NCBI GenBank assembly: GCA_003254885.1
Contig: QANT01004080.1
Coordinates: 1 to 35,962, forward strand
Length of the DNA stretch: 35,962 nucleotides
Direction: 5' to 3'
DNA from: Purshia tridentata
Taxonomy: Eukaryota > Streptophyta > Magnoliopsida > Rosales > Rosaceae
Translations under genes and position numbers: made by a program
The notes under the pieces: generated by a model
Told to the model about the DNA's origin: nothing
Databases searched by the model: none
Seen by the model: the letters and a program-made list of their open reading frames with translations, nothing else
Shown: positions 1 through 9,981 of the stretch, piece after piece
Numbering within the stretch: position 1 is the stretch's first letter
Layout: each line of letters starts with the position of its first letter

Positions 1-3000
1 TATTGAAACTTGGTATTTAATCCTAAATTTCTATTTTATTATATATATATTTTTCATTTATTTTGCTATATATACGAAAAAGCCTTGTCTATAAGCAAAA
101 GGATATATTGGAGAAACTTTTTACTTGAGTTTAGCTTTTGTGTACTGCATGCATCTCACTCATGTTTATTTTCAAAGCAAAGGAACAAATTTTACCCCGT
201 TAGAAATCTTTTTTCACAACCTTTATACGCAATCACTCTTACATGGCAGTGCCAGTGACCATATATATAAAACCAAAATAAAAAATAAAAAGGTTTTAAA
301 CAATTTAAACCTATTTTTAAAAACCTATCGTTCTCTCTTACATTAATTTGATATTCACTAAAAGTCCAATCATATATAAACAAACAAAATAAATAAATAA
401 ATAACACCATTTAATATCATTTGAAAATCTATAATTTTCTCTAGCAGTCTAGCTCTCTATCTCTGTCTCCAACTCTCAGCATATTGTGGCCTTCTACTAA
501 AGAAGGCCAAATGGATGATTTCAGAACATGTATATTCTTTCTTCTTTTTATGCCACAGAAAAAAAAAAAAAAGTATATATATTCTTATTTTTTCAATTAA
601 CTTGTTTGCATGTTGTTTATAACATATGTTAAACAAGAGATGAAGTGGTAGTTTCGTCGACATCACACTAGTGTCATCTCGTTAGTTAATTTATATATTT
701 TGTTTCGTAGGTTTTTTTTGTTGTATAATATTTGTTCGATCGGCACTCTAACTTCGCCATCCAGATCAGCAGGTTTAGAATTAGAATTATCAAAAGAACA
801 TGTATATATAGTAATAATCGGTTGGTATAGTGGATGGCATAACTAAAAGTAGATAGGTGCTAATTATTTAAAAACCATATATAGTAATAAAAAGTATATT
901 TTCTCTCTTATGCCCATAACCGAAATTACTTATGCAACATGTGTGCGAAAAGTCTTTTCGTTAGATTAGAGAGGTCTATAGAATTTTATGGGGTACGTAT
1001 TTTGACTTTCTTATTGAAAATTACAATAAGCGTATTGATATTTATATATAAAGAGAAATTATCCGCATAATCTAATTTATGATGGATGTTGAACATGCTC
1101 CAAAAATATTGTCAACTTATTTCAATGACTTATTTGTGTGATTGGAAACATAGTGATAACTTAAAGCTGATTGTGATTTGTGAGAGGGTAATCAATCCAC
1201 CACAGAAAATTGTCTTGCCAACTAATAGGCTTTGTGTTGGGATGAGGGGATAAGTCTTGAAAACACTAATTTGTGTTATGAAATATTTGCCCAAAACCTT
1301 GAAACATTGATTAGCTTTTAGCTTAGCTATAGCCTATAGCTAGCCAGGCAGTTCCATTATGTCTCAAATCAAACGTTTAACAACTTTTATCTTATCTTCA
1401 AGTGTGAGTTTTGTTTCATAGGTGGTTGTTGATTAGAGTGTTCCATTTTGTCCATCTCCTCAAAGACTTTGTGATTGTAATTTAGAGATAAGGAATTAAG
1501 GGAGGGATGACATAATTGACCCAAAATTGATCTTTGGAATATTAATCATTAAAAAATTAACCCGCATTTGAAAATAAACCCACCAATGCAAAGATTGATT
1601 GTGAGCCAGACCTCTAATATTTCACAAACATCGTTTTAGTGTTCCACTATTTCTTATTGCTTCATAGTGCTTGTAACCTAATCTTATCATGAACCAAAAT
1701 AGGAAGATCATTGCGCATGATTAAGATTGAAAAAAACAACTTATCATAAGTGTATGAGATAAAAACAAAGAAATTTACTTTCTAATTATAGATCACTCAT
1801 ATACATCATTAACTGTTCAGACGCAGTAAACAAGTAGTGTGACCATGCATGTCTTCTATAACCTAAAAAAAGGGTTTATGTCTTCATTTCCTGAAACTGA
1901 TTATATATATTTCTAGGTTGATCCATTTGCCTAGCTAACTCATGAATTTGTACATAAGTGTTTTCTAATCCAAGACCTTGACAAACCCAAAACCCAAAAT
2001 ATGAAGGATATATATATATATATATATAAACTAGCCACAGTGAAAACACTAGTGTAATGGGTGCAGGTGTGAGGATTATAAATGTGTTTTGGCCTCTAGT
2101 GAGAGCAGACTGTGAGGCCATGGAAGTGAGTATTTACTCAAGGGGACAGAAAAACAAGCTGTAGAGAAGTTCAAAGCTCTCTAGATATACACACACATAT
2201 ATATATATGCCTCTCTTTCTGTCTCTGTCTCTCCATATTATATCTTGTACTGCATTAACTGCCTTTTCCTCCCTGGCCTCTCTTTGGTTGCAACCTCATG
2301 TTTGATTGTCACAATCCCCCCTCAAATTGCTACCCATAACGCTCTGGTCCTTTTCATATTTATCTCTAACCCATTCCTATCTAGCTATATATTCACCCAA
2401 AATCCCATGTCATTTTGCTAGCCATGGCCTATACACCACCATACATTTACACTTCACATTCATATGCCTGCCCCATCATTGCGCAAAAATTGGATCTATG
2501 CCTCAGCCTTACTCAATTGCAACCTAGATGGAAATTTTAATGTATATGCCCTTTTCATCACAATCAAATTGCGCAAATTAATTTGACAGGCAAGGCAACA
2601 AAACTAGGTAGTAACGAGCTCTAGTTTAACTTGAATCTCATCTTTTATGTCCCTTTCTCTTCTTCTGTGCAAGGAACATAGCCTATAGTTGGTAGATAGC
2701 TACTGCTCTCCTCCCATTTCTTCATATACTATAATTTTCAAAAGGAAGTCTTCCCTTATTAGAGGCTATAACTTAAATGTTAAGTTTTTACAAAAATTGG
2801 TGTAGGTAGACATATTTATCGATCCAATCCAACTTGGAATTAAGTGTGATTATCGTACTACGTAACATGCTAATCTAATGCAACAGATAATCAGTTTGTG
2901 ACAGGCCAAAACTTTCATATGAGTTAGGCTATATGTCATTGTGGCCCAAGGTCGTGACAGGCCATTTAATGGACTGTTAGAAGTTCATCTCGGTATCTGT

Positions 3001-3260
3001 TGAGGTCCACAAAGTAATGGGGCTAATGGCTGTTTTTCTTGTCCATACTTCTTGTCCATACTTAAAGGTTGGCCCAATCAACTTCCATAGGGCTGCAGGG
3101 CATTATCAAACCATAGGCAAATGCGATCTTTTTTTTGGCCATGACATAGGCAAATGCCTTTTTTCATTGTTTTGTCTATATATGATATACCAACACATTT
3201 TCCACGCAAAGAAAGACATCTTAGAGATGAAAATATCTTCAAGTGGACCCCCTTTTACTT
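1..3260. other. AT-rich intergenic region, no supported gene
   Basis: I see no convincing exon here. Open frames are short, on both strands, low in complexity and resemble no protein I know. The stretch holds an AAAT microsatellite (about 388-403), a TA microsatellite (2009-2028), an AC/AT tract (2187-2208), and a 17-bp palindrome at 1325-1341. The last 300 bases probably carry the promoter of the permease gene that follows. Confidence 0.6.
2009..2028. repeat. TA dinucleotide microsatellite
   Basis: About ten uninterrupted TA units. A related AC-then-AT tract lies at 2187-2208. Such tracts are often polymorphic in length between individuals. Confidence 0.9.
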
Positions 3261-3264
3261 GCCT

Positions 3265-3272
3265 TATTTAAG
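3265..3272 (+). promoter_or_regulatory. Candidate TATA element of the permease gene
   Basis: The motif TATTTAAG sits about 135 bp before the proposed start codon at 3400. That spacing would give a leader of roughly 100 nt, with CT-rich sequence (ctctctctcactcac) at 3368-3382. This is inferred from motif and position only. Confidence 0.35.
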
Positions 3273-3399
3273 TTCTACCAGAGTGACCAATCATGTTGTT
3301 ATAATAGGGTCCACCTCCAAGATTATTGGGCAACTTAAACCTCGACTTAGAGTCCATCTCCTGACAATCTCTCTCTCACTCACAAACACACACAGACAT

Positions 3400-5874
3400 A
3401 TGGACTCAAAATGCATGACTTCATCTACCTCCTTGCATCCCAGAAGCCACATAAACCCAAAGACAAATATTCAATCATGGGCAAGAGCACTTCACCAAAA
3501 CAACACAAGTAATTGCATAAAATTCTGGATGTATGATTCTTGTAACTCCCAATCTCTTGTTCCTTCACATTCCCATTCTCTTCTTTTAAAATGCTTTACT
3601 ATAAACATCTCTTCCTCTCAGCAGTAGCAGCTATCATGCTTGTTCCTATCACCAACAGAAGCTGCAGCAGCAAAAGTCATGGTTTACTCAAAAGGCTTCT
3701 GCAAAGAAGGCAAAGACAGGTCTCATAAGTATGACAGTCGAGCCTATCAAGGAGCCCAAGAAGAAAGGGACTATAGCTGGGGCAGTTGCTTTGATCATTG
3801 GTACTAGTATAGGCTCAGGGATTCTTGCTCTCCCAGAGAAAGCTTCTCCAGCAGTAACTACCTCCCTCTCACTCTCAGCTAAGAATATACAATCAATGCT
3901 TAAAGTTTAACATAATTCTTAAGTGTTTCTGAACAAATTTAATAGACACCCTTTTTGTTATTTCTACAAAATTTTAGTACTATCAAAAGGAGAATCAAAG
4001 TTCAAGTAATCACAAATCCATTTACATATAATATATACATATATGGTGTAGGGGTTGCTTCCAAGTTCAATATCCGTGGTGGTATGTTGGGGGTTTCTCC
4101 TGATTGAGGCACTTTTGCTCATTGAAATCAATGTAAGCATGAGGAAGAAGAAGGGAAAGAAAGACAGAGGGAATGAGTTGGAGGTCATTTCCCTTAGGAC
4201 TATGGCCCAAGAGACTCTAGGAGACTGGGGTGGAACTCTAGCCACTGTGATATATGTTTTCTTGGGTTATACTTCCATCATTGCTTACAGTTCCAAGTCT
4301 GGAGAGATCCTCTTCCATTTGATCAATCTTCCAGCTCCAGTTTCAGGCATCTTTTTTACTTCACTCTTTACTCTGCTCATCTCCATTGGTGGAACTCAAG
4401 CTACTGATCGAGTTAACCAACTGCTCACTGCTTCCATGATAGGTTACCATACAAACTAATTTCTAGATTTTACTGTAATTCTGTAGAACATATCTAATAT
4501 TCATAAATCACATAATTGTGTTACATGTATACATATCAAATTTATAATTTCTAGCTTTTTTCAACAGTGCCATATTACCTCTAAAACTGCATAATAATAT
4601 GATTCACAGGCTTACTACTAGTAATAGAGGTGCTAGCAGTTATGTTTGAAGGGTGGTCAGGACTAGAGGGAAGTGGAGACTGGGGAAAAGTCCCAGCTAC
4701 AATACCTGTGATAATATTTTCTTTGGTGTATCATGATCTGGCACCTGGTAAAGGAGTCCATTTCTTGATGAATTGAACTTCCTCATGTAGAGCAATATTT
4801 ACACCTCCCAAGTCCTATGCCGTATGATATTTGACTCTCTTTGCAGTTCTTTGTGCTTATTTGGGCAGTGATCTCAGACGCATAAGAATTTCAGTATTTC
4901 TTGGTAGTCTTGTTCCATTACTGGCACTGCTTGTTTGGGATGCAATTGCGCTTGGCCTCTCTGCTCAGGCTGACCAAGTTGTTGACCCTGTTGAATTGCT
5001 TATGAGGTAGTCCAATTCATGGAACATGATCATATATTGACACAAAATGGTTGACACACTGATAAATCCAGTTTAAGTTAATATTCTCTGATATAATTCA
5101 TGGGACAGTGACCCACTAAAGTTAAATTCCCTACATTGAACTTGGTTTAGGGTGAGATGGAGTGGGGTTTCATATATGGTAGAAGCTTTCTCACTCCTTG
5201 CAGTTGGAACATCACTCATTGGCACTCTTCTTGGCTTCTCTGAGTTTTTCAAGGAACAACTTAATAACTTCTCATGGAATTATCCACCCACACAAATGCT
5301 ACGGGTAAACTTGAAGTCTCCCCCTATAATTAACAGTTCTCTAATTCAGAGGTTGAAACATGCCTCTAACAGCACTAACACACTTAACTATATTGCAGAA
5401 ACCAGACATGCTCATTGAGCTGAGAACATGGTGGGGAAGAAATAAAATTAGCTTCACAGCAGTGGCAATGGCTGTTGTTCCGTCTCTTTTTGTGTCGACA
5501 ACTGTCCCAGATGCATTCTCTACTGCCACAGACATTGCTGTAAGTAGAGGAGAAGAAGGATTAACAATTGTGTTAGCTGCAAAAACAAACATATAGAAAT
5601 TTATAAAAACAAGCAAATCTTTTCTTCAACAAGATTTAAACACTTTCAAACCTATGCTGACTTGGTTGTGGACTAGGGTGGGTATTGCATGACAATGCTA
5701 TATGGAGTTCTGCCACCAGCAATGGCATGGGCAATGCTCAACAAAGAACGTGGAAATGCTGATCAAAAGACTTTATCGAGTGCAAGGCCTGTACTTCTCG
5801 GTGTAGGACTCTTCGCTTGTGCAATAGTGGCAGAGCAAATCCTGCAGGATATCCTCACATTTCACTCTAGTTAG
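3400..5874 (+). CDS. Tryptophan/tyrosine permease family transporter, probably plastid-targeted
   Basis: Polytopic aromatic amino-acid transporter of the Trp_Tyr_perm (HAAAP) family, like Arabidopsis At5g19500. Proposed exons: 3400-3530, 3622-3853, 4052-4442, 4610-4747, 4847-5006, 5151-5304, 5399-5539, 5677-5874. Joined they encode about 514 aa. The core from 3731 onward (434 aa) is secure: all introns are GT/AG, phases match, and it reads GTIAGAVALIIGTSIGSGIL (first membrane helix, family signature), then GYTSIIAYSSKSGEI, VPDAFSTATDIA and GGYCMTMLYGVLPPAMAWAM. About 11 membrane helices are expected. The first exon is less certain. It encodes a Ser/Thr/His-rich, acid-poor leader that suits a chloroplast transit peptide, but the frame works only if a 91-bp intron (3531-3621) is spliced out. 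Without it, the first in-frame ATG is 3731 and the leader is missing. The gene converges on the V-ATPase G gene. Family and core are confident; the N-terminus is not. Confidence 0.85.
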
Positions 5875-6441
5875 GCCGGCCATGAGAATCTCAGTCATTT
5901 TACATGTCTGCATGTGTACAAAGTAATATGGGATATTAAGACAAATTTTAACAGAGACTTTCCAAACTTTAAATTTTCAGCTCTGACAAATAAGGGGTAA
6001 TTTCAGCTTTTGCTTTAGTTTGCTATTGATAATGATGGTAATTAAAATGTCCTGACACAACCTTGATTAAATTTGGTCCGGTTTCATGAACACTTGCATC
6101 ACATGAAATTTCCCATTTACTGTTTTACCACATCTAAGGAATGTCACCAATTGATTGTTACCACCTCCTACTACAACACCAATTTGAAGCCCTCTGAAAA
6201 TTGAGAAAAAACAAAAGCACGAAATGGGCTAACTGGGGAAAGAGAGAGAGTGGCCATGTCGAGATATCTTAAAATGATCACAAAGTGATCTTTTTATTCT
6301 ATAAAAAGAAATATAATCAACCAATAATAGTTATTAAATGCATCTGAAGCATAGATATATGAGCACAGATCCACTTCCAACTAGGGGCAAAAATACAAGA
6401 AAACAATAGGGTATTAAAGGTCAACAAGCTTTTGCAGGGTC
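5875..6441. other. Convergent 3' intergenic region
   Basis: This 567-bp gap separates the stop codons of the permease (+) and the V-ATPase G gene (-), so it should hold both 3' UTRs and polyadenylation sites. A small perfect hairpin, GATCAC-AAA-GTGATC, lies at 6276-6290 next to a short T run. No coding potential is visible. Confidence 0.6.
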
Positions 6442-7584
6442 TTAGTTGTTCACACTCGTCACATATTTCAGAAGCATCTGCACAATTTCATTTGACATTC
6501 TTGCAGCCTCATTCTTCACATGATGGATCTTTGCCTCTGTTTCATGCTCAAGCCGCTTCACATTAGCACCTGAATTCCCACTTCCCTGTTTGATGACACA
6601 CAAAGTAAGTTCTAATTATCGTGTGAATAATATGTATAAGTAGCATTTAGATTTTCTAGAATTCACCAACATCATGTGCATGAACTAATCACACTTGTCA
6701 TGACCAAAATTGACCTGACTTCAAAGTTATATTGAATTGGTGACAAGCACATTGTTCATAGTTGAAAAATATAAGATATTGAAAAGTTTGACCAACATCC
6801 AGGAGTTATTTAAGATACTCAACGAACAAGCATATAATACTTATCTTCCAAATATTTAGAATTTATGCTGATTTCCATAAATCACTCAGAGTAAGAGAAA
6901 TTTGTAGTCCTGGTGACAGGTGGCATTAACAATACTATATTGCTCCCTTATAAATGCAACTTACTAAAAATTTTCTCTCTTTCTAACTTATGTGCTTACC
7001 TCTGCAAGTTTTCTCTGAAAGTCAACTTCCATTTGCACACGAAATTCAGCATTCTCCTTCTCAGCTTCTTCTTTTGCCTGCTTTAATCTAGCCATTTTAG
7101 CTGGAGAGAAAGGAGCAAGCGAGTTTAGATCAGTTGCATTATCCAGAACAAACCATTAATGAATGCTAATATTGTAACAGCAACAGACGCACCGAAACAC
7201 ATTTGTCATGTTCAGTTTTAGACCTTCAAAGAATCATGGCAGGGAAAGACAAATGTAATAAATATATTAAGTGTCTTAGATAATGGGTGACTTAATTTGA
7301 ATCAAAGGAACTGAACAAGGATGCCAGATGAAATGTGATCAAAGCAGAGAAAAGTAAAAGAATATGCTAAAAACTAGATAAGCAGTTGTAATCCCCCAAG
7401 GTCACAATGTGACTCTGCAACTGCCCCCCTCCCTCAAAACACATATACACAAAAGAAAGATATGTAAAGAGGATACCAACGAAAAGTTGTTGTTACCATT
7501 TCTGGAAGCATTCACAATATGCTGAGCTTCTTGTTCCACAGTTAGTAGTTCTTGAATTCCATTATGTCCCCTGTTGACTTCCAT
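6442..7584 (-). CDS. VHA-G: V-type proton ATPase subunit G
   Basis: Peripheral-stalk subunit of the vacuolar H+-ATPase. With subunit E it forms the stator that links the V1 ATPase head to the V0 membrane ring on tonoplast and endomembranes. Exons in transcript order: 7584-7497, 7100-7000, 6585-6442. All introns are GT/AG with matching phases, giving 110 aa, the usual plant length. The conserved start reads [20 protein letters not shown], followed by QHIVNASRN, then a charged helix ([13 protein letters not shown]) and the ending [11 protein letters not shown]. The protein is almost all helix and coiled coil with no membrane segment, as expected. The start is fixed by the family N-terminus. The sequence before the ATG (atatcag, ending at 7587) looks like a splice acceptor and the likely promoter is about 1 kb away, so a 5' UTR intron is inferred. 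Confidence 0.95.
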
Positions 7585-7586
7585 TG

Positions 7587-8579
7587 CTGATATCACTAAT
7601 GTAATGACACTGAAATATAGATTAAGATTAGTGCTTGCACAAACAAGATGGTTCCTGCAGTAACATAATGTGTAGGTTACTGTGCAGAAACAAACATAAC
7701 TCAACTAAACCATCTTCAACAACCAAAACAAATAGACATGTCAACTTTGAAAATTTAGATTTTTTTCTTTAAAAGTAACCTATATAGAAAATGAGGTATG
7801 ATCAAATTGCTTCAAGCCATGTACAAACATGATAAAAATCCATACAAGCCCACAGATCACCTCATCAGTTAAGATTTTCAACTTGAGGTTTGTTCACAAA
7901 ATGACTCATTTATACAATTCAAATATCATCAGATTATTTTTCAAAGCAAATGATGTCCACAACAGACAGTTATCCTAAGCACAATATAGTTCTAGATGAT
8001 TATTTTAACTTCTTAGAGTTTTTGCCTCCCATGAAGCAGCAGAATTTCAGAAATTAAACCATCCTGAAAACTAAGCTCTGCACAACCTTTTAATAAAAAT
8101 GAACCGGGTTTGTGAATTGTGATCATTTCATAATTTCATTTCATGTTTTTTTCTTTTGTTGAATGTGATACACTACATTTTCATGTAAGATATATCTGGT
8201 CAAACGATTCTATCACCGATCCGACTAATTATCTTATCAAAGAGCATACATTATGTGAATATCAATGAAGTAATGTCAAAGACACCATATTCACGAAAAC
8301 CCATCAAATCTTGCCATCTTGGTCGAAAAAACACAGCACCCATTAAACTTTTTCACCTCGAAAAAACGAAAAGCTCTCAGTTGCAGTCAAAGCCCATGAA
8401 CTGAATTTAGATCATGGGATCAAGAAATGCTTCATGACCTTTAATTATAGGAAATGGGAATGAGAGTAACAAAAAGTTGCTAGTACTAGCAGAGCTGCGG
8501 GACGATAAGAGAGGGACGCGTATAGGCACAGAGAGACGGAGAGAGCGAGAGAGAGAGAGAGAGAAGCCATACATGTTAC
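7587..8579 (-). other. Probable 5' UTR intron of the V-ATPase G gene
   Basis: On the minus strand a CTCAG|GTAACA donor context occurs at 8580/8579 and a TATCAG acceptor lies two bases before the start codon. A spliced leader would explain the 1-kb gap between the TATA-like motif near 8650 and the ATG at 7584. No coding sequence is seen in between. A GA/CT tract lies at 8531-8564; if transcription starts closer to the gene, it would be exonic leader instead. Confidence 0.4.
8531..8564. repeat. GA/CT microsatellite
   Basis: An imperfect run of GA units, read as CT on the sense strand of the V-ATPase G gene. CT-rich tracts are common in plant core promoters and 5' leaders, which suits its position close to the inferred promoter. 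Confidence 0.75.
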
Positions 8580-8645
8580 CTGAGGAACGACAACGTCAGT
8601 CACACTTTACGTTGGACTTGCCGACTTGGAAACTTTATTTACACT

Positions 8646-8653
8646 ATTATATA
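8646..8653 (-). promoter_or_regulatory. Candidate TATA box of the V-ATPase G gene
   Basis: TATATAAT on the minus strand, about 65 bp before the candidate first donor site at 8579. A start of transcription near 8620 would follow. The call rests on motif and position only. Confidence 0.35.
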
Positions 8654-8699
8654 TGTAGACCGGTCATGAAGGCGTTACCATAGGTACCAATACCATGAC

Positions 8700-9138
8700 C
8701 AAATTGCCATGGCAATAGGGAGGTGAGAGTATTTTGTTTATTCATCATTTGACTACATTTTGGATCTTATTTATTTTTACTTAATAAAATATTAGTATGT
8801 TTATTAACACATTATTTAGTGAATAAATTAAAAATTAAAAAAATAAATTATTTTTCACCGAGTAGATGTGTTGAGTTTATCGAGGTGGTTGGTTATGGTT
8901 ATATAAAATAATTTTTTGCTTTCTCAACTAATAAGAAATACAAACAAACTAATATTAATGATATAACAAGAAAAACAATTAACGCAAAATGAGTGTTTAA
9001 GTTTATGGCAAATGCAAGCTCTTCACTATTGAATAGCAATCAAAATGCCTCAATAAAAACATTCATAACAAAACAAAACAAAACATGAATTATTAAAAGA
9101 TGTATGGTCTCCCATCTCAATTTTCTATGTAAAGATGT
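8700..9138. other. AT-rich intergenic region
   Basis: Strongly AT-rich sequence between the V-ATPase G promoter and the 3' end of the proline-rich gene. It includes an AAAAC run near 9069-9085. No exon, RNA gene or transposon terminus is recognised. Confidence 0.5.
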
Positions 9139-9585
9139 TCAAAGAAAAGCTCTCCTGGCTGCAGCTCCATAGCGCCCTCTTCTTATGTTATCACGGCGTT
9201 TCTTGTACACCACTCCAACAAACCCGAGCAGTGCTACCCCTATCAACACTCCAATCACTATCCCTCCCTTCTGTCCACCACTCAGCCCCCCTGATGAAGA
9301 CCCTTTTCCCTTGGGAGGTGGTGGAGCTGGATTGACTTCTGGATCAGTTGCTGGCGGAGGTGGTGGTGCTGATGGTGGCGGCGGTGGTGGTTGCCCTGAT
9401 GGTGAGTCAGTGGGTGCAGGTTTTGGTGAGTCAGTGGGTGCAGGTTTTGGTGAGTCAGTGGGTGCACGTTTTGGTGAGTCAGTGGGTGCAGGGTTTGGTG
9501 AGCCCACAAAAGAGGTTACAAGGTTAATATAGAGAACTGAAACTAGTAGAACAGAATAGAAGCAGAGGTGAAGAAGGGTGGCCAT
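9139..9585 (-). CDS. Secreted or membrane-anchored proline-rich (hydroxyproline-rich-type) protein
   Basis: Single-exon, 148 aa. In order: a hydrophobic signal peptide (about 1-27); four tandem PAPTDSPK-type octapeptides (about 32-62); two proline runs (67-78, 87-91); a Gly/Ser-rich linker with LSGGQKGG; one membrane helix (about 108-127, IVIGVLIGVALLGFVGVVY); and a basic cytoplasmic tail (KKRRDNIRRGRYG). The Ala/Ser/Thr-Pro composition is typical of cell-wall glycoproteins whose prolines are hydroxylated and arabinogalactosylated. The helix followed by YKKR...R.RYG.AARR resembles a small family of plant proline-rich transmembrane proteins. It probably sits at the plasma membrane with the Pro-rich part in the wall. 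The function is unknown. The octapeptides are encoded by a 24-bp minisatellite, so their number may vary between alleles. Confidence 0.75.
   Translation of the reverse strand: MATLLHLCFYSVLLVSVLYINLVTSFVGSPNPAPTDSPKRAPTDSPKPAPTDSPKPAPTDSPSGQPPPPPPSAPPPPPATDPEVNPAPPPPKGKGSSSGGLSGGQKGGIVIGVLIGVALLGFVGVVYKKRRDNIRRGRYGAAARRAFL
9401..9502. repeat. 24-bp in-frame minisatellite, four copies
   Basis: The unit ggtgagtcagtgggtgcagg plus tttt repeats four times from 9401 to 9496, with two single-base changes and a partial fifth copy. It lies inside the proline-rich gene and encodes the PAPTDSPK octapeptide on the minus strand. Because 24 is a multiple of 3, copy changes keep the frame. Confidence 0.95.
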
Positions 9586-9981
9586 GAGAGCTTAGAAATG
9601 AAACAATCAAGAAACTGGAAATGTGGGTTCAAATATGGGGTATAGGATTTTAAGAAATGCTACTGAATCAGAAAAAGACAAGAATTGGACGGCGGAAAAA
9701 CCTGTTTGAAATCATCAAGATAGAACCATCAAGGACAGCTTGTTTTGGTTTTGCTCTTTGAATCTTCCTAGAACATAGTATGGTTCGCCAGCTTATATTA
9801 AAATGGAGAAATGTTGTGTTTCTTTTTTCCCTTTTCCTTGTTATTTTCCTACATGTCTTCTCCTGCAGCCTCGTGTTTCTGTTTGTTTTGGCTGCCTTCT
9901 CTTAATAATTCCACTTTCTCTTTTTCTTCCATGCAAATTATATGCATGAAAGGCATAACATAACATGGTCTTATGGACATT
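9586..9981. other. Short intergenic region between two minus-strand genes
   Basis: This 396-bp gap should contain the promoter and leader of the proline-rich gene and the 3' UTR of the WAP-like gene. A weak TATA-like stretch (taatataa on the minus strand) lies near 9795-9803. No coding potential is evident. Confidence 0.45.

Noticed and set aside
2010..3627. Open frames upstream of the permease, including the extension of its first-exon frame back to 3154
   Set aside because: The upstream part of that frame is untranslated-like sequence that overlaps the candidate TATA element; only the part from ATG 3400 has transit-peptide character.
6276..6295. GATCAC-AAA-GTGATC hairpin followed by T5, resembling a bacterial terminator
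   Set aside because: The locus is plant nuclear DNA transcribed by RNA polymerase II, so a rho-independent terminator has no role. It is most likely a chance hairpin in a 3' flank.
9401..9502. Regular repeats considered as a CRISPR-like array
   Set aside because: Units are directly adjacent with no spacers and lie in frame within a eukaryotic coding gene.
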